Below are positions 40,092-48,546 of a stretch of 64,000 nt of DNA, piece after piece. Positions within the stretch are counted from its first letter, which is position 1. Each line of letters opens with the position of its first letter. The stretch lies in assembly GCA_902798685.1 (NCBI GenBank), contig CADBXO010000027.1:1-64000 (forward strand), read 5' to 3'. The notes under the pieces were generated by a model, which worked only from the letters and a program-made list of their open reading frames with translations, did not search any database and was not told the DNA's origin. Source of the stretch: an uncultured Bacteroidales bacterium. Lineage in GTDB: Bacteria > Bacteroidota > Bacteroidia > Bacteroidales > Bacteroidaceae. A program made the translations under genes and the position numbers.

Positions 40092-40337
40092 TTACTTTGT
40101 AGCTGCTGCGCTGATGAGCTCGATAGCCTCACCTACAGTTGTGATCTTCTCAGCCTGATCATCGGGAATTGAAATACCGAACTCCTTCTCGAACTCCATG
40201 ATGAGTTCAACGGTATCCAGTGAATCTGCACCAAGATCAGCTGCGAAGCTTGCCTCGGGAGTAACCTCTGATGCCTCAACACCAAGTTTGTCAACGATGA
40301 TAGCCTGAACTCTCTCTGCAATCTGTGAATCTGCCAT
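40092..40337 (-). CDS. acpP: acyl carrier protein
   Basis: The 81-residue acidic helical protein carries the growing acyl chain on a 4'-phosphopantetheine arm, attached at the Ser of the [10 protein letters not shown] motif. The surrounding [12 protein letters not shown] and [20 protein letters not shown] stretches are standard for ACP. It is upstream of fabF in the same operon. A one-mismatch -7 box (minus-strand TTTCTTTG near 40374-40381) precedes it. Confidence 0.97.
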   Translation of the reverse strand: MADSQIAERVQAIIVDKLGVEASEVTPEASFAADLGADSLDTVELIMEFEKEFGISIPDDQAEKITTVGEAIELISAAATK

Positions 40338-40480
40338 AATTGTAAATTTTATGTATTAAAAAATGATTTTGGCTGCAAAGAAACCCATTTTCAATAAGAG
40401 TAACTAACAATGGAAATACAAAACAAAGGAGTGATGCACAAACGGTTATAATGTGTGTAATGCTAATTGGGCTCTAAACG

Positions 40481-40511
40481 TTGCCTATTCAGAAAATTAC
40501 CGCTAATTTTG
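40481..40511 (+). promoter_or_regulatory. promoter of the DUF4254-GT9 pair
   Basis: TTG (40481-40483), 20-nt spacer and exact TAATTTTG (40504-40511), 27 nt before the ATG at 40539. Confidence 0.8.
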
Positions 40512-40538
40512 CAACATCTTAAAGAACACACTTAAGTC

Positions 40539-41153
40539 ATGACATTCAGCCAGGAAAGTTTTGAGATCTTTGATCGCTCAATTGCCGACTATCATAAGAC
40601 CGACAATGTTGACACTCCTATTGCAAATCCGTACAAGGAAAAGAGCATAGAATTCTATCTTTATCTCAAGAACTGGATTGACACGGTTCAGTGGCATCTG
40701 GAGGATATAATCCGTGACCCTCAGATCGATCCCGTTGAGGCATTGGCAATCAAGCGTCGCATTGACCGTTCCAATCAGGAGCGTACGGATCTGGTTGAGC
40801 TTATCGACAGCTATTTCCTTGAAAAGTTCGGTCAGGTAAAGACACTTCCTGATGCAACTATAAATACCGAGAGCCCCGCATGGGCTGTTGACCGTCTCTC
40901 AATTCTGGCACTCAAGATCTTCCACATGAAGATTGAGGCTGAACGTACCGACACGCCGGCTGATCAGCAGCAGCGCTGCCGTGAGAAACTCTCTGTTCTT
41001 CTGGAGCAGAAGAAAGACCTGTCAGGAGCAATTGACATGCTTCTTGATGATATGGCTGCAGGCCGTAAGTACATGAAAGTCTACAAGCAGATGAAAATGT
41101 ACAACGACCCCTCACTCAACCCTGTTCTCTACGGACAGAATGGATCCAAATAA
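40539..41153 (+). CDS. DUF4254 family protein
   Basis: The 204-residue protein is almost all helical and has the DUF4254 pattern: NPYKEKSIEFYLYLKNWIDTVQWHLEDIIRD near residue 31, RRIDRSNQERTDLVELID, and a late KQMKMYNDPSLNPVLYG. It has no signal or membrane segment. In Bacteroidetes it usually stands beside a family 9 glycosyltransferase, and here the two genes overlap by 14 nt, so a role in lipid A or surface glycan assembly is likely. The activity is unknown. Confidence 0.85.
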   Translation: MTFSQESFEIFDRSIADYHKTDNVDTPIANPYKEKSIEFYLYLKNWIDTVQWHLEDIIRDPQIDPVEALAIKRRIDRSNQERTDLVELIDSYFLEKFGQVKTLPDATINTESPAWAVDRLSILALKIFHMKIEAERTDTPADQQQRCREKLSVLLEQKKDLSGAIDMLLDDMAAGRKYMKVYKQMKMYNDPSLNPVLYGQNGSK

Positions 41154-42186
41154 GAATCCCAAATATCAAAACATACTTCTTATCCGCTTCTCTGCTATAG
41201 GAGACGTGGCTATGACCGTTCCGGTATTGGAATCGGTCGCAAAGGCATATCCTGACAAGCATTTCACTATGCTGTCAAATGTGCGTTTTGCTCCCTTTTT
41301 TGCCGGAATGCCCGGAAACGTGAGTTTCATAGGCGTTGACCTCAAGAAGGATTATCACGGTTTCGGCGCCATGCTCAAGCTGTTCTTCCAGTTGCGCAAG
41401 AGACGTTTTGATGCCGTGGCCGATCTTCACGGAGTGTTGCGTACCACCGCACTCTCAATCTTTTACAGACTGTTCTTTACAAGAGTCTGCCGTATCGACA
41501 AGGACCGTAAGTCACGCAAGCGTCTGACACGTCTCAAGAACAAGGACCTTACTCCGCGTCTTACCTCATTTGACCGTTACCGCATCGTTCTGGAGAAACT
41601 GGGCTTTGGATTTGAGCTCAAGTTCCGCTCCATATTCGGCGATGGAAAGGGAGATTTGTCATCCATAAAGGCTATTGTAGGAGACAAGGACTGCACTTGG
41701 GTCGGAATAGCACCTTTTGCAGCTCACAAGGGTAAGATTTATCCGCTGTACCTCATGGAGGATGTGGTTTCACAGATAGACAGCGCATGCCTGTGCCGCC
41801 AGTTCGTGTTCGCCTACGGCAAGGAACGTACGCTTGTTGAGGAGTGGGCTCAGAAATACCGTTCAGTAGAGATTATCGATCCCCGTCTGGGTCTTGAGGG
41901 AGAACTCAAACTTATAAGCAATATGGAGGTGATGCTTGGCATGGATTCATCAAACATGCATCTGGCATCTATAACCGCCACACCGGTTGTTTCAGTCTGG
42001 GGTGCCACTCATCCGGCTGCTGGATTTATGGGATGGGGACAGGATCCCCGGAATTGCATTCAGCTTGACCTGCCGTGCCGTCCATGCTCCATCTATGGCA
42101 AGAAGGAGTGCATATACTCTGATTACCGCTGCCTTACCGGCATCGATCCCGACAAAGTTTTCGAAAAAGTCAAGGCTTACCTTTAA
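41140..42186 (+). CDS. glycosyltransferase family 9 (heptosyltransferase-like)
   Basis: The 348-residue GT-B enzyme resembles LPS heptosyltransferases. The N-terminal domain opens with NILLIRFSAIGDVAMTVPVLE, the standard GT9 segment. The C-terminal sugar-nucleotide domain holds MLGMDSSNMHLASITATPVVSVWGATHP, with the family DSSxxHLA motif. A cysteine-rich end (LPCRPCSIYGKKEC) is common in Bacteroidetes members. It probably adds a sugar to the LPS core at the inner membrane. Its stop overlaps the convergent wbqC stop by 4 nt. Confidence 0.9.
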   Translation: MDPNKNPKYQNILLIRFSAIGDVAMTVPVLESVAKAYPDKHFTMLSNVRFAPFFAGMPGNVSFIGVDLKKDYHGFGAMLKLFFQLRKRRFDAVADLHGVLRTTALSIFYRLFFTRVCRIDKDRKSRKRLTRLKNKDLTPRLTSFDRYRIVLEKLGFGFELKFRSIFGDGKGDLSSIKAIVGDKDCTWVGIAPFAAHKGKIYPLYLMEDVVSQIDSACLCRQFVFAYGKERTLVEEWAQKYRSVEIIDPRLGLEGELKLISNMEVMLGMDSSNMHLASITATPVVSVWGATHPAAGFMGWGQDPRNCIQLDLPCRPCSIYGKKECIYSDYRCLTGIDPDKVFEKVKAYL

Positions 42187-42785
42187 AGGTAGAGAGGGAA
42201 CTCAGGTCCCATGTTGAAGAGAAGGTCAACCGCACTGAGGTTGGCCAGGAATCCGTATTTCTCCTTGAATACCTGCCAGTATGGACGGCTGCTTTCCGGA
42301 TCGTCAGTTCCGGGATTGACCAACTGCCTTAAATCAAGAATGTTTTGCTCCTTTTTACCGTATGATCCGGTCAGTTTTACGGTCTTGTCAATGCCGGCCA
42401 GTTTCATGATGAGCAGGGTGAGTTCTGTGTTGAAGTCAACCAGGAACTCATACTTCTTTTCATAGAAGGGACGGAAGTCATCCTGATAGTACATAAAGAA
42501 GGGGCTGTTCATGTAGGCCGATTCAAGGGCGTTCCAGTGCTGGTGGCGCCACTCGCCGTGGTCACTTATGCGGACATCCTTCATTAACTGTTTGGGTGAT
42601 GTGCCCTTGACGATGGGGACGGTGAGAGCCTGGACTCCGGCCGCCGTGGCAATCCTGCAGCGGTTGCGATAGGTCTGCTTGCAGTAGTTGTCATACTGCT
42701 CTATAAGAACATCACCGCCACTGTTGATGGCGGTGAAGAAACTTACTGGTGGCAGGTATGCCGAACTGAGCAGTACGGACTCCAT
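42183..42785 (-). CDS. WbqC family protein
   Basis: This 200-residue cytosolic protein matches the WbqC-like family: LLSSAYLPPVSFFTAINSGG at the N-terminus, YRNRCRIATAAGVQALTVPI with the NR pair, then WRHQHWNALESAYMNSPFF. WbqC proteins occur in O-antigen clusters and are thought to act in surface polysaccharide synthesis, but the reaction is unknown. It starts at the base where lepB ends, in a run with dapB and lepB. Confidence 0.85.
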   Translation of the reverse strand: MESVLLSSAYLPPVSFFTAINSGGDVLIEQYDNYCKQTYRNRCRIATAAGVQALTVPIVKGTSPKQLMKDVRISDHGEWRHQHWNALESAYMNSPFFMYYQDDFRPFYEKKYEFLVDFNTELTLLIMKLAGIDKTVKLTGSYGKKEQNILDLRQLVNPGTDDPESSRPYWQVFKEKYGFLANLSAVDLLFNMGPEFPLYL

Positions 42786-44236
42786 CAGTTATACTTCTTG
42801 ACTGAGCGGAACTGACGGTTCCAACGGATCTTTCCCTTCTGACCCCATTTCTTGTCCTTGTCAAGTGAGAGCCAGATGAATACCGGACGACCTACTATGT
42901 GATCCTCGGGAACAAATCCCCAGAATCGGGAATCGGCACTGTTCTGGCGGTTATCGCCCATCATCCAGTAGTAGTCCATCTTGAAGGTGTAGCTATCGGC
43001 CTTCTGACCGTTGATCAGAATGGTGCCGTCTTTCATAACCTGAAGGTCATTGCCCTCATAAACCTTTATGACACGCTCATAGAACGGGAGGTTCTCAAGG
43101 TCAATCTGTATTGTGGCACCCTTGGCGGGAATCCAGATGGGACCGTAGTTGTCAACGGTCCACTTGGTGTTCTTGTTCTGCGGGTAAAGCCACTCGGACT
43201 CCTCAACGGAGCACTCATAATGCCTGATTTCACCGACAATTCCGGTCTGACTTGCCAGCAGTTCCTTTGCCTCCTGTGTAAGAGGAATGATATGGGTTCC
43301 GGGTTTGTTGTGGCTGTCGGGGAGATCCTCCTGGTTTAGGTTAAGTTTAGCCCTAAGTGATTCGGGTATGGGACGCAGCAGTGTGACAACGTAATTGGTC
43401 TGTACTGCATCGGGCTGTTTGTTCTCAACTCCGTCCAGCCAGATGATTCCGTCTTTGATCTCAAGTGTCTGACCGGGCAGTCCTACGCAACGTTTTACAT
43501 AGTTCTCGCGGCGGTCAACGGGACGGGATGTAATCTTGCCGAACTTCTGTTCGTTCTTGATTAAGTAATCGCGGCCTACCTTGTAGTAGAAATCATATAC
43601 GTGACGCTGCTCAAGGGTGGAGAGGCTGTCAATGTTGATATCCCTGCAAAGGCTTTTGCCCAGGGGATAAACTATCATGCCGTAATAGTCTGCACTTGAC
43701 CAGCTGGAATTTGTTACCAATGTATCACCGGCCGGGTAGTTGAATACCACGATATCATTCAGTTTGATCTTTCCGAAACCCTTTATGCGCTCGTAGGGCC
43801 ACTGAGGTTTTTCAATGTAGCTCTTACCGCCACCGGGGAATGTGTTCTGAGTGAGCGGCATGGTGAGCGGAGTCATGGGTTTGCGGGGTCCGTAAGCCAC
43901 CTTGCTTACGTAGAGGTGGTCACCTATAAGGAGTGACTTCTCAAGTGAAGAAGAGGGTATGGCGTAGTTCTGGAACAGGTAGATGTTCACAAAGTAGACT
44001 GCAACGAGTGCAAATACGATTGCATCGATCCAGTCCATGATCTGATAGAGGTTCTTGTTCTTGATACCCTTCCACCATTTCCACTTGATGATGTGGGTGG
44101 TCAGTGCATCAAAGATGAAGGGAATGAGTATAATGCCCATCCAGCTTCTAACCCATATCAGGAAAAGGATATAAAGTGTCAGGTAGATGCCTGCCTTTAT
44201 CCATTCCTTCTTTGTTATCTCGCCAAACTTCTTCAT
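42785..44236 (-). CDS. lepB: signal peptidase I
   Basis: The 483-residue inner-membrane protease removes Sec signal peptides. Two or three N-terminal membrane segments (ILFLIWVRSWMGIILIPFIF; AIVFALVAVYFVNIYLF) precede the serine nucleophile in NYAIPSSSLEKSLLIGD. The general-base lysine is in RRENYVKRCVGLPGQTLEI, and the conserved box MGDNRQNSADSRFWGFV follows near the end. Bacteroidetes enzymes carry a large insert between the Lys box and the final box, as here (about residues 275-420). It is 7 nt after dapB. Confidence 0.95.
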   Translation of the reverse strand: MKKFGEITKKEWIKAGIYLTLYILFLIWVRSWMGIILIPFIFDALTTHIIKWKWWKGIKNKNLYQIMDWIDAIVFALVAVYFVNIYLFQNYAIPSSSLEKSLLIGDHLYVSKVAYGPRKPMTPLTMPLTQNTFPGGGKSYIEKPQWPYERIKGFGKIKLNDIVVFNYPAGDTLVTNSSWSSADYYGMIVYPLGKSLCRDINIDSLSTLEQRHVYDFYYKVGRDYLIKNEQKFGKITSRPVDRRENYVKRCVGLPGQTLEIKDGIIWLDGVENKQPDAVQTNYVVTLLRPIPESLRAKLNLNQEDLPDSHNKPGTHIIPLTQEAKELLASQTGIVGEIRHYECSVEESEWLYPQNKNTKWTVDNYGPIWIPAKGATIQIDLENLPFYERVIKVYEGNDLQVMKDGTILINGQKADSYTFKMDYYWMMGDNRQNSADSRFWGFVPEDHIVGRPVFIWLSLDKDKKWGQKGKIRWNRQFRSVKKYN

Positions 44237-44243
44237 AGGTTTC

Positions 44244-45005
44244 TTATGAGAGTGAGTTCATCAGGTCATCCATGCAGAGGAAACCCTTCTTATCAGCGGT
44301 GAATTCGGCTGCAAGCACTGCGCCCAGAGCCAGACCGCTGCGGTCCTTTGCAAAGTGGATGATCTTTATGAAATCAGCACTTGAATCATATGTGATCTCG
44401 TGGATACCGGCAATCTCGCCTTCACGGATCGAGTCGATACGTACGTCAGAGGGTTTGTACTCTGAAGAACCGCTGATGGTTCCGTCGGCATTGAGTACGG
44501 TACCCTTGCTCCAGCCGGTCTTGCGGTCCAGCTGTGAGATGATACCCTCGGCCAGTGTGATGGCTGTGCCGCTGGGTGCATCCAGTTTGTGGATATGGTG
44601 AGTCTCGGACATACGTACCTCATACATGGGATAGCCGTTCATAAGCTTGGCCAGGTAGCTGTTTACCTTTGAGAACAGGGCTACACCGATGCTGAAGTTG
44701 CTTGACCAGAAAAGAGTGTTGGAACCGTCCTTGCAGAGATCCTTCATCTCGTCGCGGTGCTGCTCCATCCATCCGGTACTGCCGCTTACAACCTTGACTC
44801 CTGCCTTGAAGCATTTCTGAATGTTGCCGTAAGCCTGAGTGGGTGCGGTGAACTCTATTGCGACATCGGCATTCTTGAACTCAGGGCTGTCAAAGTCCTG
44901 GGGGTTGTCAATGTCTATCTTACATACTACCTCATGACCGCGTGACAGAGCAATCTTCTCTATCTCGTGGCCCATCTTGCCGTAACCTATTAAAGCTATC
45001 TTCAT
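44244..45005 (-). CDS. dapB: 4-hydroxy-tetrahydrodipicolinate reductase
   Basis: The 253-residue enzyme reduces HTPA in lysine and diaminopimelate synthesis, supplying peptidoglycan. The N-terminal nucleotide motif is ALIGYGKMGHEIE. The substrate-binding segment is ETHHIHKLDAPSGTAITLAEG, with the catalytic His and the DAPSGTA motif. It lacks the long N-terminal insert of some forms and is near the usual 250-270 residues. It is 15 nt after the PMGGR-repeat protein gene and 7 nt before lepB. Confidence 0.95.
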   Translation of the reverse strand: MKIALIGYGKMGHEIEKIALSRGHEVVCKIDIDNPQDFDSPEFKNADVAIEFTAPTQAYGNIQKCFKAGVKVVSGSTGWMEQHRDEMKDLCKDGSNTLFWSSNFSIGVALFSKVNSYLAKLMNGYPMYEVRMSETHHIHKLDAPSGTAITLAEGIISQLDRKTGWSKGTVLNADGTISGSSEYKPSDVRIDSIREGEIAGIHEITYDSSADFIKIIHFAKDRSGLALGAVLAAEFTADKKGFLCMDDLMNSLS

Positions 45006-45020
45006 GTTTAGGTCTGATTG

Positions 45021-45575
45021 TTAGAACATACTCTGGGTGTTCTCCTGAACGTGCTGGAGTATGCTGCTGAATTTGTTGTCAAGTGTTGTTGCCGTAAGAG
45101 TCTTCCAAACCTCATACTGTGCGGGCTCAAGGGCCTTCTTGTAGCGTTTGTCAAACTTTGCTATGATCTGGTCATAGGTCTTCTTGGCGGCAGCGGTGTC
45201 AAACTGAACGTTGGTGTTGGCAGCAGGTGCGCCCATATTTCCACGTCCACGGAAACCGCCGTTCTGCATCATCTGATACTCTCTGACTGACATCTGCAGG
45301 TTGCGGCAGATCTCCTCAAACTCCTGTGCATAGAGCTTGATCATCTTGTCGAACTGCTTCTCGGTAAGGTCCAGACGGCCGGCTACATCCTGTATCTTGG
45401 CGTCGGCGATAGAGTCAGACTCCAGCTCATAGAACGGTTTCTGCATTCCTCCGGTGGGACCTCCCATAGGACGGCCACCCATAGGACGACCACCCATAGG
45501 TCTGCCACCCATAGGCTGTGCTGATGCTATAACTGCCACAAGGCATGCTGCGATTGTAAAAAGAAATTTCTTCAT
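45021..45575 (-). CDS. small secreted helical protein with a PMGGR repeat
   Basis: The 184-residue protein has a signal peptide (MKKFLFTIAACLVAVIASA) followed directly by four PMGG-type repeats. Then come two helices (VAGRLDLTEKQFDKMIKLYAQEFEEICRNL, and DTAAAKKTYDQIIAKFDKRYKKALEPAQ). The TEKQ...KFDKRYKKALEPAQYEVW pattern recalls Spy/CpxP- and DUF4890-like periplasmic proteins, but I cannot assign a family with certainty. It is first in a run with dapB, lepB and wbqC. A chaperone-like role is only a guess. Confidence 0.7.
   Translation of the reverse strand: MKKFLFTIAACLVAVIASAQPMGGRPMGGRPMGGRPMGGPTGGMQKPFYELESDSIADAKIQDVAGRLDLTEKQFDKMIKLYAQEFEEICRNLQMSVREYQMMQNGGFRGRGNMGAPAANTNVQFDTAAAKKTYDQIIAKFDKRYKKALEPAQYEVWKTLTATTLDNKFSSILQHVQENTQSMF
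45463..45515 (-). repeat. 15-bp tandem repeat encoding PMGGR
   Basis: CCCATAGG recurs at 45463, 45478, 45493 and 45508, a period of 15 bp. It encodes four PMGG(R) units right after the signal peptide. The copies differ by a few silent bases. Confidence 0.85.
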
Positions 45576-45677
45576 TGTTTCGTGTTAAAAATATTTGGTA
45601 GTAAAAGCTTTAAAGCAAAGATACTCTTTCCAGTTATGCGCCGGAAAGAGTATCTCTAATAATATGTCTAGTTAAGA

Positions 45678-47176
45678 TTAGAGCTTCGGTCCAGCTGCAA
45701 CGAGTGCTTTACCTGCTTCATTACCCTCATACTTCTTGAAGTTCTTGATGAAGCGGCCAGCCAGATCCTTAGCCTTCTCCTCCCACTCTGAAGCGTTAGC
45801 GTAAGTGTCGCGAGGATCAAGGATTGCAGGATTTACGTTAGGCAGAGCTGTGGGAACCTCAAAGTCGAAGTACGGGATCTTCTTGGTCTCAGCCTTCAGG
45901 ATGCTGCCATCCAGAATAGCGTCGATGATACCACGTGTATCAGGAATTGAGATACGCTTGCCGGTTCCGTTCCAACCGGTGTTAACCAGGTAAGCCTTGG
46001 CACCGCTCTTCTCCATCTTCTTAACCAGCTCCTCAGCATACTTTGTAGGATGCAGCTCGAGGAATGCCTGGCCGAAGCAAGCTGAGAATGTGGGAGTGGG
46101 CTCAGTGATACCACGCTCGGTACCAGCCAGCTTAGCGGTGAAACCTGACAGGAAGTAGTACTTGGTCTGCTCGGGAGTCAGGATTGATACGGGAGGCAGT
46201 ACGCCGAATGCATCGGCTGACAGGAAGATAACGTTCTTAGCGTCAGGACCGGCACTCTTGCCGTTTACCTTCTGAGCGATCTTCTCGATGTGGTCGATAG
46301 GATATGATACGCGGGTGTTCTCGGTAACGCTCTTGTCAGCGAAATCGATCTTACCGTTCTTGTCAACAGTTACGTTCTCCAGAAGAGCGTTGCGCTTGAT
46401 GGCACCGTAGATGTCGGGCTCGTTCTCCTTGCTCAGGTTGATAACCTTAGCGTAGCAGCCGCCCTCGAGGTTGAATACGCCCTCATCGTCCCATCCGTGC
46501 TCGTCATCACCGATATGCCCTGCAGAGGCAGGTAGTAGTTCTGCATTGAGAACATACCCTTCTTCATCTCACCACCGTACCAGGTGTTGATGATAACCTG
46601 CTCGCGGCTTGTGGTGTTGAAAGCAACGCAAGTCTCTGAGTTCAGACCCAGCTCCTTGTAGTTCTCAACCTTAGCCTTTGAAGCGTTATAGATAACGAAG
46701 TTGGGCTGGAACTTCTCAAGCTCATCAGCAGTAGGCTGAATGAACATGTTCTTAACGAAGTGTGCCTGCCATGCAACCTCAACGATGAAACGAACAGCCA
46801 GGCGGGTAGCCTCATTGGCACCGCAGAAAGCATCTACAACATAGAGCTGCTTGTTTGAGAGCTCCTTGATGGCAATCTCCTTAACCTTTGCCCAAACGTC
46901 CTCAGACATGGGGTGGTTATCGTTCTTGTACTCATCGGTTGTCCACCATACCTTGTTCTCGCTCTGAGAATCCTTTACGATGTACTTGTCCTTAGGTGAA
47001 CGGCCGGTGTAGATACCGGTCATTACGTTAACAGCGTTGAGCTCGGTGTTTACGCCCTTGTCGAAACCCTCGAGACCAGCCTTTGTCTCCTCTTTGAAAA
47101 GCTCCTCATAAGAAGGATTGTGTGCGATCACGGTTGAACCGGTGATACCGTACTTGCTTAAATCGATTTTTGCCAT
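45678..47176 (-). CDS. pckA: phosphoenolpyruvate carboxykinase (ATP), P-loop region missing
   Basis: ATP-type PEP carboxykinase interconverts oxaloacetate and PEP, and in fermenting Bacteroidales it fixes CO2 on the way to succinate. From ATG 47176 the N-terminal part reads correctly ([33 protein letters not shown]) to LPLQGI at about 46514. The rest continues in another frame from [19 protein letters not shown] to the stop at 45678. About 38 residues are missing, including the GLSGTGKTT P-loop and the metal-binding Asp that follows it. A loss of about 115 nt explains both the gap and the frame change. An assembly error is likelier than a dead gene, since the flanks show no decay. Confidence 0.93.
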
Positions 47177-47215
47177 TGTTTTTATAGTTTGATTGTTACT
47201 AAACTTTCAATTTTA

Positions 47216-47261
47216 TAGCCGGCTTAAAGGGCTTTTTGAAAGCACCCTTGTAAACCGGCTA
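47216..47261 (-). promoter_or_regulatory. inverted repeat at the pckA transcription start
   Basis: TAGCCGG (47216-47222) and CCGGCTA (47255-47261) form an outer stem. AAGGG with CCCTT and CTTT with AAAG continue it inward around a small loop. Its edge touches the -7 box (47262-47269), so the transcript would begin inside the outer arm. It could be a DNA operator or an mRNA leader hairpin in front of pckA. Confidence 0.6.
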
Positions 47262-47293
47262 CAAAAGTAACTCCTTTTTGAGGGATAGAGAAA
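47262..47293 (-). promoter_or_regulatory. promoter of pckA
   Basis: Exact TACTTTTG on the minus strand (47269-47262) and TTTC (47293-47290), one base off TTTG, are separated by 20 nt. The start of pckA is 85 nt downstream, giving a leader of about 80 nt. Confidence 0.7.
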
Positions 47294-47370
47294 TCCGAAA
47301 AGGCTTTTTACTTTATCTAAAGTATTATTTAATATTTGATAACAAAAGTGATTACTATACCTAGCAATAT

Positions 47371-48546
47371 TTACTTCCACTTGTAGTTGTTTCTCCACAA
47401 TCCGGGCAGGAAGTGGTAGTAGAGCAGGTGGCGCCAGGTTACCAGATCGTGTGCTCCGGGAGCGTCATCGTCATACTCATGCTTTACGCCTAGCTCGTCG
47501 AGCTGGTTGTGCAGGGTGGTGTGACGTCCCATGAATCCTGTCTCGTACTGACCGCCTCCTACAAAGAGGTAGTCAATCTTCTTGTTGACATCGGGTTCCT
47601 TGATGGCGGGTGTCTCGTCAAGTTCTATGGCGGCACTCAGGATTCCGGCCGATCCGAACACGTCCAGGTTGCGCAGAGCTACGTACTGGGTCATACGGCC
47701 GCCCATCGACAGGCCGCTCAGTGCGCGGGCGTGCTTGTCCTTGATGCAGCTGTAGTGCGACTCCACGAACGGGATGATGTTGTCAATCAGGTCCCTTTCA
47801 ATCATGGGGAATGCAAGCTCGGTGTGCTGCGGATGGCTGCGGGTTACCATCTGGTCATTGGGGAATACCACGATCATCTCCTTGGCCTTGCCCTCGGCAA
47901 TCACGTTGTCCAGTATCCAGTTGGCTCGTCCGTGCATGATCCAGGTTTCGGTGAGGTCACCCGAACCTCCCATCAGGTAGAGTACGGGGTACTTCTTCTT
48001 GGGGTTGTAGTTTGCCGGAGTATAGACAATCAGGTCTCTCAGACCGTTTGTCACATTTGAATAATAGTAATGTGTGGTCCAGGCTCCGTGCGGTACATCC
48101 GGCTTGGGATCATACCATGCGGGCTCGTCGCCGTGAACAAAGAGCATGCTGAATGAAGGCATGGCTGCATGTCCGGTGAACTGGTTGTTGGCATCGATGT
48201 TCTGAACTCCGTCAATGATGATGTAGTAGAGATAAATCTCAGGAGCAAGGGGGCCGATGGTCAGTTCCCAGACACCGTTGTCGCCCTTGGTAAAGTTGGG
48301 GCGCTGGCGGTTGTTACCCACGAACATTGAACCGGTCAGCTGAACGGTCGTGGCGTTGGGAGCGTTGACGCGGAATGTCACGGTATGGTCATCATGCACC
48401 TCGGGTGACAGTACCCGGGCATTATAAGGAAGTATGCCCTCAGGCTCGGTGCGCTGAGGGTCATACTGTATGTTCACTCTTGACTGCTGTGCCATCAGGG
48501 GCAGAGCGGCCAGCAACAATGTTGAAAGGAATAGTGAGCGTTTCAT
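47371..48546 (-). CDS. secreted esterase (CE1-like) with an N-terminal Ig-like domain
   Basis: The 391-residue enzyme has a signal peptide (MKRSLFLSTLLLAALPLMA) and an immunoglobulin-like/CBM48-type domain (about residues 45-125: TVTFRVNAPNATTVQLTGSM; DGVQNIDANNQFTG). An alpha/beta hydrolase follows, with nucleophile Ser in LSGLSMGGRMTQYVA and a C-terminal His in APGAHDLVTW. Domains in this order are found in feruloyl and acetyl xylan esterases. Its ATG shares a base with the stop of the double esterase gene (TAATG), so the two are coupled. Confidence 0.85.
   Translation of the reverse strand: MKRSLFLSTLLLAALPLMAQQSRVNIQYDPQRTEPEGILPYNARVLSPEVHDDHTVTFRVNAPNATTVQLTGSMFVGNNRQRPNFTKGDNGVWELTIGPLAPEIYLYYIIIDGVQNIDANNQFTGHAAMPSFSMLFVHGDEPAWYDPKPDVPHGAWTTHYYYSNVTNGLRDLIVYTPANYNPKKKYPVLYLMGGSGDLTETWIMHGRANWILDNVIAEGKAKEMIVVFPNDQMVTRSHPQHTELAFPMIERDLIDNIIPFVESHYSCIKDKHARALSGLSMGGRMTQYVALRNLDVFGSAGILSAAIELDETPAIKEPDVNKKIDYLFVGGGQYETGFMGRHTTLHNQLDELGVKHEYDDDAPGAHDLVTWRHLLYYHFLPGLWRNNYKWK

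Noticed and set aside
45463..45515. Tandem repeat that could be mistaken for a CRISPR array
   Set aside because: The period is 15 bp, there are no spacers, and the copies encode PMGGR in a real secreted protein.
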